Shown in pieces: positions 19,457 to 29,397 of a DNA stretch of 64,000 bases. Source of the DNA: Candidatus Manganitrophus sp. GTDB taxonomy: Bacteria > Nitrospirota > Nitrospiria > SBBL01 > Manganitrophaceae. The number at the start of each line of letters is the position of its first letter. Position 1 is the stretch's first letter. The translations under genes were made by a program, and so were the position numbers. A model generated the notes under the pieces. The model made no database searches and was not told where the DNA came from. It was given only the letters and a program-made list of their open reading frames with translations. The stretch is taken from NCBI GenBank assembly GCA_028865235.1, contig CP114561.1, positions 3,244,001 through 3,308,000 on the forward strand, given 5' to 3'.

Positions 19457-20908
19457 ATGCCCTGTTTGAAAAATGGAATCAAATCGATCGGGTCGATCCT
19501 CTTGTCGGCGGCGGTGCTCTTCGGCTGCAGCGGCGGGGGCTCCTCCGCTTCGGGTCCAGGGGTCCCCCTCCCATCCGGAGAGGTTGTTTCTGTCGAAATT
19601 CCAGAAGGGGAGGAACCAACCCCGACCCCGCCTTCAACAGATGCGCCCCCTCCTGGAGAGAACACTCCGACCCCCATTGATCCTCCTCCTGCCAATCCTC
19701 CCGTCGCCTCGAATCCACCGCTGATTGTCGATGGTTGGATGTTAAAACATAAAGAGACGTTCGATATCCCCCTTCCGGCGAATCTTCCCTGGGAACGGGA
19801 CGCGTACGGCCAGCCCGAAGATCCCTGGGATGAGGATGGTTCGTTCTTCTTCAAAAAATATGAGTCGTTCGGGAAGAATTTTGCCGATGAGCTTGGAAAA
19901 TTCCTCTCCTTCCGAAAGTCGTTTCCATATAGCGAAAACGGTTGGCTGACTTTCGAGCTCTACGGAAGAGATGCTAATGCAAGCGGCACCCTCGATCTGA
20001 ACGAGCATGGGGGAGAGTTCTTGATCTCTCAACTGGGAGACGGGAACCGTGTCCTGCAACTGAACAACACGGTTCATTACGACGGCGCCGAAGTGCGAAG
20101 CACCGAGCCGCTTCCGTCCGAATACCGAATCCGTCTCAAAGTCACCCCGGTCTCCGCCGGCGGGCGCGATGACGACGGTGTCTGGCGAAAGAACGGCTAC
20201 TCGGATAAAACGGAAACCGCCGATCCATGGCGATTCTCCAATCAATCGACCGCGCCGCTGGAGGCGTGGCGGGAGAACGGCTTCTACTTCCTCGCCATCC
20301 TCGACACAAAACCGATGCCGCACAACAACGTCTGGATCCATCACCATCGGAAAGTCGTGATCGACTCCGACAACAATTTCTACGACGACCTTCCGGGGAA
20401 CGCCTGGTCGACGATCTGGACGCCGCGGGGCGGGATCACCGAAGGATCGCATCCGGTTTCCATGCTGGCCCTCGACGGCAACAACTTCGGCAGCGTCTGG
20501 ACCGGCAATCCTTTTCATTGTTTCTATAATGGCGCTTTTCGCGGCTGCGGGCCGACCGGCCATACAGCGGCCGACGCCTACATCAACGGCGAGACCTACA
20601 CCGTCACGATCGAACGGAATGCGACCCACTATGTCCTGGAGGTCTCCGGCCGGTTCCAATACGGCGGGGTGACGACCTACCGCGGCGCGATCGATTTTCG
20701 AAAGACCCCGGTCTGGCACTACAACAACACCCCCGAAGACGCGCCGCGCGACAAAAACAGCCAGCCGCTGAAAAGCATGGGAATCGACTGGAACGCCTGG
20801 CTGGCCGGTTCCGCCTATCCCGATTACTTCATGTTCGGCGATCCCCACATCACCCACTACGAGGGAACCGTCCTCTACGACGACATCGAACTCTGGGTGA
20901 GACCTTAA
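19457..20908 (+). CDS. Secreted lipoprotein with lectin/glucanase-like domain, function unknown
   Basis: A 483-residue lipoprotein. The signal peptide ends in a lipobox (AAVLFGC), followed by a Ser/Pro-rich linker to about residue 100 and a large Trp/Tyr/Asn-rich domain of about 380 residues. Features such as GGEFLISQLGDGN, ENGFYFLAIL, VWIHHHRKVVIDSD and YDDIELWVRP give it the look of a concanavalin-like beta-sandwich. No catalytic motif of a named glycoside hydrolase family is certain. The ATG at 19457 is chosen because AAAGGAGG ends five bases upstream. It follows the nucleotide-sugar enzymes, so a role in binding or trimming a surface polysaccharide is possible but unproven. A palindrome 15 bases downstream may terminate it. 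Confidence 0.65.
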   Translation: MPCLKNGIKSIGSILLSAAVLFGCSGGGSSASGPGVPLPSGEVVSVEIPEGEEPTPTPPSTDAPPPGENTPTPIDPPPANPPVASNPPLIVDGWMLKHKETFDIPLPANLPWERDAYGQPEDPWDEDGSFFFKKYESFGKNFADELGKFLSFRKSFPYSENGWLTFELYGRDANASGTLDLNEHGGEFLISQLGDGNRVLQLNNTVHYDGAEVRSTEPLPSEYRIRLKVTPVSAGGRDDDGVWRKNGYSDKTETADPWRFSNQSTAPLEAWRENGFYFLAILDTKPMPHNNVWIHHHRKVVIDSDNNFYDDLPGNAWSTIWTPRGGITEGSHPVSMLALDGNNFGSVWTGNPFHCFYNGAFRGCGPTGHTAADAYINGETYTVTIERNATHYVLEVSGRFQYGGVTTYRGAIDFRKTPVWHYNNTPEDAPRDKNSQPLKSMGIDWNAWLAGSAYPDYFMFGDPHITHYEGTVLYDDIELWVRP

Positions 20909-20922
20909 ACGATCCTGACAAC

Positions 20923-20949
20923 GTAGGGGCACAAATGTTGTGCCCCTAC
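20923..20949 (+). terminator. Palindrome of the GTAGGGGC family, likely terminator
   Basis: A perfect 12-base-pair stem (GTAGGGGCACAA, its complement, and a three-base loop) is followed by CGTTTTCC. It lies 14 bases after the lipoprotein stop. The outer GTAGGGGC/GCCCCTAC ends match other palindromes in this window, so it is both a REP-like unit and a plausible terminator. Confidence 0.6.
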
Positions 20950-21040
20950 CGTTTTCCTCCTCTTGCCCCCCGATCTTGCTTTGGTCTATCCTGGATGTAA
21001 GGAAGATTTCATCCGGTCCAACCATTCTGAGCGGGTCGCC

Positions 21041-22098
21041 ATGGGACTCAAGCCTTACCGAAAAAAGCGAAATTTCGAAAAAACGCCCGAGCCGGTCCCT
21101 GCCGTGAAGCCGGCCCGGATCAAGCGGACCCCTCCTTCAGAAGGGTCCCCTTTGACGGTTGAAGAATTTCTCTCCATGAAGAACCCCACCGGCGATGTGA
21201 TCGTCGAGATCGACGGCGCCCGTGTTGCCCTCACCCATCTCGAGCGGGTCTACTGGCCGGCGGAGCGAATCACCAAATTCGAGTTGCTTTGCTATTACAT
21301 TCGCGTTTTTCCGTTCATCGCTCCTTTTCTCCAAAACCGGCCCGCCATTTTGCAGCGGTATCCCCGCGGCATCGCCGCGCCGAAATTTTTCCAACATGAT
21401 CTTCAAAGCACACCGAGCTACTTGGGGAGCGCCCGGATGCGAAACGAAGAAGGGAGGGAGATCGACTATGCCGTTTACTCCGGGCTTGCCTCGCTCCTTC
21501 ACCTGGTGAATCTCGGGACGATCGAGCATCACCCCTGGCATTCGACGGTTGATCGAATCGACCGTCCCGATTGGTTGGTGATCGATCTCGATCCGGGCGG
21601 CGCCCCCTGGGAGAGCGTATTGAGGACGGCGCGGGTGACGCGCGCGGTTTTCGGCGGCTGGGGCCTTTCCGTTTATCCAAAGACCTCCGGGTCGTCGGGG
21701 ATCCATCTCTATCTTCCTTTGGAGCCGATTTACGACTACGGTACGGTGGCCTTGTTCGCCGAAGTGGTTGCAAACGAAGTGGCCCTCCGCGTTCCGGAAA
21801 TTGCGACGGTCGTGCGGACCCCGTCGGCGCGGAAAAAGGACAAGTCTATGTCGATTGGCTTCAGAACGCGCGGGGGAAGTCGGTGATTGCACCTTATAGC
21901 GCTCGGGCCAAGAGGGGGGCGACGGTTTCGATGCCGGTCACCTGGGAGGAGATCAATCAGGAGGTGCGAATCGCCGATTTCACGATTCGAAATGTGCCGG
22001 AACGATTGAAGACCGAAAGGGACCGGTGGAGCGGATTCTTCGATCATCGGCAACGACTTCCGGGCCGTCCGATGAAGAAAGGAAAACAGGCGGCCTGA
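21041..22098 (+). CDS. Stand-alone LigD-type polymerase/primase domain protein, frame broken at A5
   Basis: About 352 residues once repaired. It matches the archaeo-eukaryotic primase-like polymerase domain of bacterial LigD, which fills gaps during non-homologous end joining. The opening MGLKPYRKKRNFEKTPEP is typical. The metal-binding motif LVIDLDPG and the SGSSGIHLYLPL and HPWHS blocks are visible. Five A at 21833-21837 break the frame. Adding one A gives KGQVYVDWLQNARGKS and PYSARAKRGATVSMP, the normal C-terminal blocks. The ATG at 21041 is preferred over an upstream start because homologues begin there. There is no ligase or phosphoesterase domain fused, and no Ku or ligase gene nearby. 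Confidence 0.88.
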
Positions 22099-22157
22099 TC
22101 GGATCCAAAGGATCTATCTTATACACTACGCCGTTGGAAATTTTTGAGGAGTTAGCG

Positions 22158-23024
22158 ATGGAAGAGAAAAGGAAAGTGCAACGTCCGGCGCAGCGCCAGG
22201 AGCGCCAGCCGGGGATTGAAGCGGAGATGACGCCGCAACCGAAATCAAAGGAACGGGGTTATCGCGGGAGCGGCAAGCTGCAGGGGAAAGCGGCGTTGAT
22301 CACCGGCGGCGACAGCGGAATCGGCCGGGCGGTGGCGATCGCCTACGCGAAGGAAGGAGCCGATATCGCCATCAGCTATCTCAACGAACATCAAGATGCG
22401 GAGGAGACCCGGCGCCTGATCGAAAAAGAAGGGCGCCGCTGTATCACGATGGCCGGGGATATCGGGGAGGAGGCCTTCTGCCGTCGGATCGTCGATGAAA
22501 CGGTGAAGGGGTTCGGCCATCTCGATATTCTGGTGAACAATGCCGCCGAGCAGCACCCGCAGGAGGGGCTGGAGAAGATCAGCGCTGAACAACTTGAGCG
22601 GACTTTCCGGACGAATATCTTTTCATACTTTTTTGTGACCAAGGCGGCCCTCCCGCACCTCCGAGAGGGGAGCAGCATCATCAATACCACCTCGGTCACC
22701 GCCTACAAGGGGAGTCCGCACCTGCTCGACTATTCGGCGACCAAGGGGGCGATCGTCGCCTTCACCCGCTCGCTCTCTCAGGCGCTCATCGCGCGGGGGA
22801 TTCGGGTCAACGGGGTCGCCCCCGGTCCGATCTGGACGCCGCTGATCCCGGCCGAGGCGAAATCGCCCCAGCATGTCGCTGAATTCGGGAGCAATGTTCC
22901 GATGGAGCGGGCCGGCGAGCCGGATGAAGTGGCGCCGAGTTATGTCTTTCTCGCCTCGGAGGACGCCTCGTATTATGCGGGGCAGGTGCTCCATCCCAAC
23001 GGCGGCGTCGTGGTCAACGCCTGA
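22158..23024 (+). CDS. SDR-family oxidoreductase (YghA-like)
   Basis: A 288-residue short-chain dehydrogenase. An N-terminal extension of about 45 residues (QRPGIEAEM-like, rich in Gln, Arg and Pro) precedes the classical domain. The nucleotide-binding motif TGGDSGIGRA, NNAA, the catalytic serine in NTTSV, and the YSATK Tyr-Lys pair are all present. It ends with HPNGGVVVN. The extension plus core matches the YghA/general stress-protein-39 group, often found in stress islands. The substrate is unknown. Its neighbours (LigD polymerase domain, SRPBCC protein, Fet4-like protein) point to a stress-response context. Confidence 0.88.
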   Translation: MEEKRKVQRPAQRQERQPGIEAEMTPQPKSKERGYRGSGKLQGKAALITGGDSGIGRAVAIAYAKEGADIAISYLNEHQDAEETRRLIEKEGRRCITMAGDIGEEAFCRRIVDETVKGFGHLDILVNNAAEQHPQEGLEKISAEQLERTFRTNIFSYFFVTKAALPHLREGSSIINTTSVTAYKGSPHLLDYSATKGAIVAFTRSLSQALIARGIRVNGVAPGPIWTPLIPAEAKSPQHVAEFGSNVPMERAGEPDEVAPSYVFLASEDASYYAGQVLHPNGGVVVNA

Positions 23025-23083
23025 AGCAATATTCTATTTTCGGAAGGGTTCACAAAATCGATCTCGTTCAGAGGAGGAATGGC

Positions 23084-23827
23084 ATGTCGGAACATCCGGA
23101 GGAGCAGGTGAACAATGATATCAATGGTATCAATGTCGGGAAGATGGAGCGATGGCTCTCGGCGGTCGGCGGCGGAGGACTCATTGCCTATGGCTTGAAA
23201 CGTCGCACGTGGCCCGGCCTCGCATTGGCCCTCGTCGGCGGTGTTTTGGTCCATCGCGGGGTGACGGGGCACTGCTACGCCTATCAAGCGATCGGGGCGA
23301 ACACGGCAGAGAAGCGACAGCTGACGGAGAAGGAGAGGGGAGGAGCGGGATTCAAAGAAGAGGAATCGGCCGGTGGTGCAATCGAAGTGGAGAAGAGCAT
23401 TACCATTGATCAGCCGCCGGAAATGCTTTATCCGCTATGGAAGAACCTGCAAAACCTCCCTCGATTTTTCGATACGATTGAGTCGGTCCGCGAGGAGAAC
23501 AACGGCCGTTCCTACTGGGTGGCCGGACCCGGCACCGGCACCCAATTAGAATGGGAAGCGCATTTGATCGAAGATCATCCGAACGCGGCGATCAGCTGGG
23601 GAGCGGGCGAAGGGGGAGAGGCGGAGATCATCTCGGTTCGTTTTGAAGCCGACCCGAACGGGGCCGGGACCCGTGTCCGGCTCTTCCTTAAATATGATCC
23701 GGCGCACAGCCTCTTGGGGGCGGCGTTTGCCCGCCTGTTCGGTGATGTCCCAGAGGAGGCGTTGGAGCGAAGCCTCGATCAATTCAGACGGCTCATTGTG
23801 ACCGGGGAGATATCGGAGGCGGCCTGA
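23084..23827 (+). CDS. DUF2892-like plus SRPBCC-domain protein
   Basis: A 247-residue protein. The N-terminal 80 residues hold two short membrane segments (VGGGGLIAYGL and LALALVGGVLVHRGVTGHCYAY) typical of the DUF2892/YgaP-type module. The C-terminal 150 residues form an SRPBCC (START-like) hydrophobic-pocket domain, marked by VEKSITIDQPPEMLYPLWKN, LPRFFDTIESV and VRFEADPNGAGTRVRL. This combination is common next to general-stress genes. A strong GAGGAGG precedes the ATG. The ligand of the pocket is unknown. It lies 59 bases after the SDR gene and is probably in the same transcript. Confidence 0.8.
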   Translation: MSEHPEEQVNNDINGINVGKMERWLSAVGGGGLIAYGLKRRTWPGLALALVGGVLVHRGVTGHCYAYQAIGANTAEKRQLTEKERGGAGFKEEESAGGAIEVEKSITIDQPPEMLYPLWKNLQNLPRFFDTIESVREENNGRSYWVAGPGTGTQLEWEAHLIEDHPNAAISWGAGEGGEAEIISVRFEADPNGAGTRVRLFLKYDPAHSLLGAAFARLFGDVPEEALERSLDQFRRLIVTGEISEAA

Positions 23828-23894
23828 GGTGACGATCAGGCGAAGCCACCGCGGGGGAGGGGAATCGATCAGATTTTTTTCAGGAGGATTCCCC

Positions 23895-24329
23895 GTGAAA
23901 GAAGAGAATCATCAACGCCCAGGGTCGCCAAAGGAGAAGCAGGGACCGGCCAGAGAGCTCTTTCGAAAATTTGCCCACAGGACCTCGGAGGCCGTCGGTT
24001 CGCCGACGGCCTTCATTGCGGCGGTTGCGATCATCCTCCTGTGGGTTTTCTCGGGGCCGCTCTTTCATTTTTCGGATACTTGGCAGCTGATTATCAACAC
24101 CGGAACAACCATCATCACCTTCCTGATGGTCTTCTTAATCCAGAACACACAGAATCGAGATGCCAAGGCCATCCATTTGAAATTGGACGAGTTGATCAGG
24201 AGTGCGAAGGGAGCGCGAAATGGGATGATCGATTTGGAAGATTTGTCGGATGAAGAGATCGAGGCGTTCCGGGAAGAGTTTCAACGTTTTACAAAGCAAG
24301 CGCGCAAGCGTAGAGCGGCCCGGCGGTAA
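23895..24329 (+). CDS. Low-affinity iron permease (Fet4-like) family protein
   Basis: A 144-residue membrane protein. The basic N-terminus leads into two hydrophobic helices (AFIAAVAIILLWVFSGPLF and LIINTGTTIITFLMVFLIQ). After these comes the signature QNTQNRDAKAIHLKLDELI of the PF04120 family. Despite the family name, bacterial members are short and their transport role is not well shown. The GTG start is chosen because CAGGAGG lies eight bases before it. The stop at 24329 is ten bases from the converging diguanylate cyclase stop once that gene's frame is corrected. Confidence 0.8.
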   Translation: MKEENHQRPGSPKEKQGPARELFRKFAHRTSEAVGSPTAFIAAVAIILLWVFSGPLFHFSDTWQLIINTGTTIITFLMVFLIQNTQNRDAKAIHLKLDELIRSAKGARNGMIDLEDLSDEEIEAFREEFQRFTKQARKRRAARR

Positions 24330-24338
24330 GAGGGATCG

Positions 24339-25099
24339 TTAGGCGGTTTTGTCGTAGCGGGAGTAGGTCCATCCCGATTCGGACTCGATGCGATTCCCCC
24401 CTTCCGCTTGGCCCGGTACATCGCGTCGTCGGCCCGTTTCAAGAGCCGCTCGGGAGTATCCCCCCGTCTGAAAACCGCCACCCCCATACTTAATGAGATG
24501 TTCCCGTTTCGATGTTGATGGAAGGCAAGCCGGATTCGCTCGCCGATCTCCATCGCCGCCTCCAGATCGGTATCAATCAAGATTACAGAGAACTCATCCC
24601 CGCCGTAGCGCGCCCCGCAATCGACCCCCTCCCGGATCATCCGCAAGATAATCTGGCCGGTCTCTTTCAAAACGGAATCGCCGGCCGCGTGCCCATAAGA
24701 GTCGTTATATTTCTTAAAGCCGTCGATATCGAGAAAGAGAAGGGAGAAGACCTCTTTTTGGCGATTGGCCCGCTCTACCTCTTTCCCGAGCCGGTGATGG
24801 AAGAAGCGGGAGTTGTAGATTTCCGTCAGGTGGTCGGTCATGGAGAGCCGTTGCAGCTCCATCGTTCGGGATTGCTGCAGCTTGGTCCGCTGGGTAAAGA
24901 GATAGATCAGAAGGAAGACCATGACCAGATTGAGCGAGGTGCTTACAATATTGGCGAAGAGCTCTTTTCTTGTCTGAAAGAAAGATCCGGTTTGATAGAG
25001 ATCGACCCACCAAGGGGTGGCTCCGATCAAGAGAATGAGGAAGAGACTCACGAGAACAAAGAGAGTCTCCAAACTTGTTTCCGATCTGTCGAATTGCAT
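24339..25099 (-). CDS. Membrane-anchored diguanylate cyclase (GGDEF), frame broken near the 3' end
   Basis: About 253 residues. Two hydrophobic helices (TLFVLVSLFLILLIGATPW and LNLVMVFLLIYLF) anchor a GGDEF domain. Motifs seen are MTDHLTEIYNSRFF, LDIDGFKKYND and the active-site YGGDEF, so it should make cyclic-di-GMP from two GTP. No RxxD inhibitory site precedes the GGDEF. A run of six G on the coding strand (24396-24401) breaks the frame after DAMYRAK. Adding one G gives NRIESESGWTYSRYDKTA and a stop at 24339, which removes an otherwise awkward overlap with the converging permease gene. It is a candidate source of the signal read by the riboswitch at 13 kb. Confidence 0.88.
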
Positions 25100-25366
25100 C
25101 GGCGGAATCCTGGAAATGTAATCAAGCTGACGTACGAACGAGGAAACAAAGAGCGAAAATGCAGAGGAAAAACCGAGGCAGAACCATCACTTCCTAAAAC
25201 GTCCAGGCAGATCGTAGCATAGCTCTTTTTTTTATTCAATCCCTGTCCCACGCCACCTCGACACGTGCTCAAGAAAGCGGTACGAAAGTTGCGTTTTCAT
25301 CCGGCAAGGGACCGTTCTCCGGTTTTGATCTTCCGCTGCCGTGCACCGTTTCTTCGGGGAGAAAAA

Positions 25367-26022
25367 GTGATCGAATACCTGGCATTGTTCCTGATCAGCC
25401 TCGCCGCCTCTTTCCATTGCGTCGGGATGTGCGGCGGCATCGCGGGGATGCATGGCGTCTGGATGGGGAGTTCTCGCGGCCGGACGGTTCACCTCCTCCT
25501 CTACCATGGCGGGCGGATTGGAACCTATCTCTCCGTCGGCGCGCTGTTCGGGGCATTTGGAACCTTGCTGCTCGGGACGCAGCGGCTGCTGTCGCTCATA
25601 ACCGGGAGTGTGATTATCTGGATTTCGGTGATGGCGTTTTTTTTCTCCCCGGGAAAGGGGCTCCCGTTTCTGGCGGGGATCTTCGCTTCGCTCTTCGGAT
25701 GGCTGAAGGGGAGAGAGGGGTGGGCGGCCTCCTTCTGCTTTGGGATCTTTCATGGTCTTCTCCCTTGCTCATTGGTCTACGCTTTCGCCGCAAAGGCGGC
25801 AAGCACTGGATCGGTTTCGGCCGGGCTCTTCACGATGATCAGCTTCGGATTGGGAACTGTCCCGGCGCTTCTCTTTTCGGCCAAGCTGCTCTCTTTTTTT
25901 TCTCCCGCTGTTCGCGCCCGATTTATTTCGACGGGAACCCTCTTCCTGTTGATCCTGGGGGTGATCACACTATTGCGCGCATTCATCCCGCTTCATGCCG
26001 GACATGAGTGGGGGGGCCATGA
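25367..26022 (+). CDS. SafE/UreH-like membrane protein, 3' frame broken at G7
   Basis: About 218 residues with six membrane segments, starting at GTG 25367 ([23 protein letters not shown]). The FHCVGMCGG motif marks the sulfite exporter TauE/SafE (UreH-type) subgroup that neighbours cytochrome oxidase or copper genes. As written, the frame runs another 350 bases into the ATPase gene. Adding one G to the run of seven (26010-26016) gives a stop at 26020-26022. That overlaps the ATPase ATG by four bases, a normal coupling arrangement. Likely role: copper or thiol handling in cbb3 oxidase maturation, inferred from the neighbour. Confidence 0.75.
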
Positions 26023-28097
26023 AGAGACCGCTCCATTGCCGGCATTGCCGGCTGCCGATCCGCTCCGGCCGGTCCGATCCCGACCCCTTTTGTTGCTACG
26101 GCTGCCGGCTTGCTTTCCGGATCGTCGGCGAGCAGGGGGAGGGGGGCGAAGCCGCTTTTCTCCTTGCCCGGCTGGCGCTCGGCGCGCTCCTCTCCATGAA
26201 CATCATGACCTTCAGCGTTCTCCTTTACGGAGAAGCGATCCCACGAGAGGTGATCCCTTCGTTTCATCTTCTTCTTTTTCTCCATGCAACGCCGCTGATG
26301 TTTCTCCTCGGGGTTCCTTTTTTCAGGGGCCTTCTTCAAGAGGTGAAGCGCCTCACGTTCGGGATGGATAGCCTGATCGCCCTGGGGGCCGGCGCGGCGT
26401 ATCTTTACTCGACCTTCGCCTGGCTGACCGGAGAGGAAGGGGTCTATTTCGATATCGGAGCGATGATTTTGGTGCTGGTGACCCTCGGCCGGTTTCTCGA
26501 AGCGACCGCCCGCGTGCAGGCGGCCGATGGGATCAAGCGGCTTCTCTCCCTTTCCCCGCCGACGGCAACGGTTCTGATCGGCGGCAGAGAAATTCGAAAG
26601 CCGGCCGAAGCCGTCCGAAGGGGAGAGATCCTCCGGGTCCGTCCGGGAGAACAGATCCCGGTTGATGGAGCGGTGATCGAAGGAAGCGCGACGGAAGGGG
26701 CGCTGGTCGATGAGTCGATGCTGACCGGCGAGGCGCGCCCGGTTGAGAAGGGGATAGGAGACCTGGTTTATGCCGCCACGCTGAATGGAGAGGCCCCTCT
26801 GATGATCCGCGCGATCGCTCCGCTGGCCGGGTCACTTTTCAGCCAGATGATCTCTTTGATGGGAAAGGCACAGCAGGCGCGCGGGGAGATGGCGCGGATG
26901 GCCGATCGCATCTCCTCGTTCTTCATCCCGGTGGTGCTCCTCTGCGCGGCCGGAACCGCTCTGTTCTGGTGGCGGCGGGCCGGTGGGACGGCGGCCCTCT
27001 TCAATTCGCTCGCCGTTCTCCTCGTCGCCTGTCCCTGCGCCTTGGGGTTGGCGACGCCGATGGTGATCTCGGTCGGAATCGACCGGGCGGCGCGGGAGGG
27101 GATTTTGATCCGGTCGAGCCGTGTCTTTGAAATCTTGCCGAAGGTATCTACCATTTTCCTCGATAAAACCGGAACCCTCACCGAGGGAAAGCCGGTTCTT
27201 CTCTCGATTCTCCTTCCCGCGTGGGGGAACGTCCGTCCGGAGCCGCTTCTGGCCGTCGGCGCCTCCTTGGCGCAGCCGTCGGAGCATCTGCTGGCCCGAT
27301 CGCTTGTTGCCGCCGGCATGGAGCGGGGGATTCCGCTCTATCCGACGGCCGGATTCAAAAACCACCCCGGCCTCGGCATGACGGGCCAGGTGAAGATCGA
27401 CGGCGACAGGAAATGGGTTTGGCTCGGAAGCCGGCGGTGGATGAAGGAGAATGGTCTCCTCTTCGACTCACGCCTGGAGGGAGAGAGCGGGTGCGCTGCT
27501 TCGGCGGGGAAGAGTCTTGTCTTTTGCGGATGGGAGGGAAGGGTTCATGGGGTTTTCGTTTTTGGTGATCGTCTTCGGACGGAGTCGGCGGAGGCGGTCT
27601 CTCTACTCCAGAAGGAGGGCTTGTCCGTCCACCTGTTGAGCGGAGATCAAAAACAAGCAGCCGAAGAGATCGGAAAACATCTCCCCGGATGCGCCATCCA
27701 TGTCGAGCGGCTTCCCCATGAAAAATGCGAAGAGATCGGCCGGGTGAAAAAAGAGGAGCGGCCGTCGCGATGATCGGAGATGGAATCAACGATGCCGCCG
27801 CCCTTGCCGAGGCCGACATCGGCGTCGCCATCGGATCGGGGAGCGATGTTGCGAAAGAAACCGCCGACGTCAGCCTCGTCCAGACCGATCTTCGAAGAAT
27901 CGCCTGGCTGGTCCGTTTTACAAAAAAGGGCTTCACGAACGATCAAACAAAATCTTTTCTGGGCCTTCTTCTACAACATCATCGGCGTCGGCTTTGCCAT
28001 GGCCGGGATGCTCCAACCGGTCCTCGCCGCTCTGGCGATGATTGCCAGCAGCTTGCTGGTGATTTGGAACAGCCTCCGGCTGAGAGGATTTCAATGA
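26019..28097 (+). CDS. CcoI/FixI-like copper-translocating P1B-type ATPase, two frame breaks
   Basis: About 692 residues once repaired. The N-terminus has the CxHC and [10 protein letters not shown] metal-binding module (PF12156) characteristic of CcoI/FixI rather than CopA. The core shows [11 protein letters not shown], the ion-binding [10 protein letters not shown], the phosphorylation site [11 protein letters not shown], an HP-like SEH context, and [22 protein letters not shown]. Breaks lie at six A (27747-27752) and at 27922-27930. Repair recovers [19 protein letters not shown] and the normal last two helices. CcoI-type pumps deliver copper for cbb3 oxidase. The rest of that oxidase cluster is not in the window. 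Confidence 0.88.
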
Positions 28098-28122
28098 AGG
28101 AAGGAGCAACGCGCAATCTTGT

Positions 28123-28151
28123 TTGAGTTCTTCGCATTGATCTTGTAGAAT
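28123..28151 (+). promoter_or_regulatory. Sigma-70-type promoter of the acyltransferase gene
   Basis: TTGAGT (28123-28128) and TAGAAT (28146-28151) are separated by 17 bases and end 33 bases before the GTG at 28185. Confidence 0.6.
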
Positions 28152-28184
28152 GACACGGCGATTGAACAAAATCCGGGAGTCTTC

Positions 28185-28892
28185 GTGCCGAAATCGTTTC
28201 TTGAGAAAATCCTTTTCCGTCTGGCTTATTGCTTCGCCTGGTTCTTCGTCCACCTCTACCGCTGGACCTGCCGGGTGGAGGTGAAGGGCCCTCTCCTCGA
28301 TTGCCTGAATGACGACAGGCCGGTCCTGCTGACCTGGTGGCATCAGGATATGTTGTTCAATTTCTATTTTCTGATCTCGTTCGCCAAACGACGGAAAATC
28401 GCGACGATCGTCAGCCAAAGCAAAGACGGGGCGCTCGCCGCGTATCTGATCGAAAAATTCGGCTTCACCGTTCTTCGCGGCTCCAGCTCCAAAGGGGGAA
28501 AAGAGGCGCTCGATCTGCTGACCGATTTTGTCCTTAAAGAAAAGGCGGTCGGGATCATCGTCTGCGACGGCCCTCGCCCGCCGGGACGGATCGCCAAGCC
28601 GGGGATCATCCTCCTTGCCCGAAAGACTGGCTACCCGATCATCAAGATTCGCTCATGGGGATCGCGGCAACATCTTTTTCAAAAGAGCTGGTGCAAGCTT
28701 GCGTTGGTTTTTCCTTTCTCGCGGGTGACCGTTTGGTCGGACACCCCCCTGGCGGTTTCAAGGGAGTCGCGCCGCCAGGAGCTGGAGGAATACCGTCTGG
28801 AAGTCGAGAAGCGGCTCAACGAAATGGCCGCCGTTTCGGAGGGTCATTTCGGAGTCGATCGAACCGCGTCGGTCTCCGTAAAAACAAATTGA
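28185..28892 (+). CDS. Lysophospholipid acyltransferase-family protein (DUF374)
   Basis: A 235-residue protein of the DUF374 branch of glycerolipid acyltransferases, which act on lipid A precursors or phospholipids at the inner membrane. Visible are the N-terminal hydrophobic segment (RLAYCFAWFFVHLYRW), the WWHQDML block with the catalytic-type His, and the substrate-binding sequence VLRGSSSKGGKEAL. DGPRPPGRIAKPG is also diagnostic of DUF374. The fit to family length (about 220-240) is good. The GTG start follows a well-formed promoter, so it is probably its own transcription unit. The acyl acceptor is unknown. Confidence 0.82.
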   Translation: MPKSFLEKILFRLAYCFAWFFVHLYRWTCRVEVKGPLLDCLNDDRPVLLTWWHQDMLFNFYFLISFAKRRKIATIVSQSKDGALAAYLIEKFGFTVLRGSSSKGGKEALDLLTDFVLKEKAVGIIVCDGPRPPGRIAKPGIILLARKTGYPIIKIRSWGSRQHLFQKSWCKLALVFPFSRVTVWSDTPLAVSRESRRQELEEYRLEVEKRLNEMAAVSEGHFGVDRTASVSVKTN

Positions 28893-28924
28893 CTCACCCC
28901 TCATCGATTTGATAACCTGCGTCT

Positions 28925-29257
28925 ATGTCGGCCAAGACTGTTTTAAATACGCTTCATACCTCCTTTCCCGGGATGCTGGTCACCGGCGTCACCGGAGGGC
29001 TGATCGGATCGTTCATCGGCGGGCCGTTCTGGATTATCCTCGCCGCCACGATCGGCGCCCTTATCGGCATGGTCGTCTGGCGTCTCGGCGGCCGGCGTTT
29101 CTTCATTTTCATCGTCGTCGGCGCATTGTTGGGGGGACTGCTGGCCCTTTTGATCGCCGGTCCCGAGCAGGGATTGATCGGGGCGGCGACCGGGGGGGCG
29201 ATGGGGGGCTTCATCGCGGTCAACTTCCTGATGATGCGTCCCGGACAGCCTTCCTGA
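28925..29257 (+). CDS. Small glycine-zipper membrane protein
   Basis: A 110-residue protein with four hydrophobic segments packed with small residues (GGLIGSFIGGP, ATIGALIGMVV, FIVVGALLGGLLALL, GAATGGAMGGFIAV). The GxxxG spacing resembles glycine-zipper or GlsB/YeaQ-like membrane proteins, but no exact family is certain. It starts 32 bases after the acyltransferase stop and may share its transcript. Function unknown. Confidence 0.6.
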   Translation: MSAKTVLNTLHTSFPGMLVTGVTGGLIGSFIGGPFWIILAATIGALIGMVVWRLGGRRFFIFIVVGALLGGLLALLIAGPEQGLIGAATGGAMGGFIAVNFLMMRPGQPS

Positions 29258-29397
29258 CCGATTGGGAAACCACCCTAGATCGCCCCTCTCCCCTCCTTAA
29301 TTTCCTGAAATTATTCCCCGAAGACATCTTTCCCCATTGCAATATTTCGACACTTCTTTTTTAATGTTCCGAGAACATCCATATCGGAGGAACATTG

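Noticed and set aside
19742..21025. A 427-codon minus-strand frame opposite the lectin-like lipoprotein
   Set aside because: Low-complexity Val/Gly/Arg translation with no motif; the plus-strand gene has a lipobox, Shine-Dalgarno and sensible composition.
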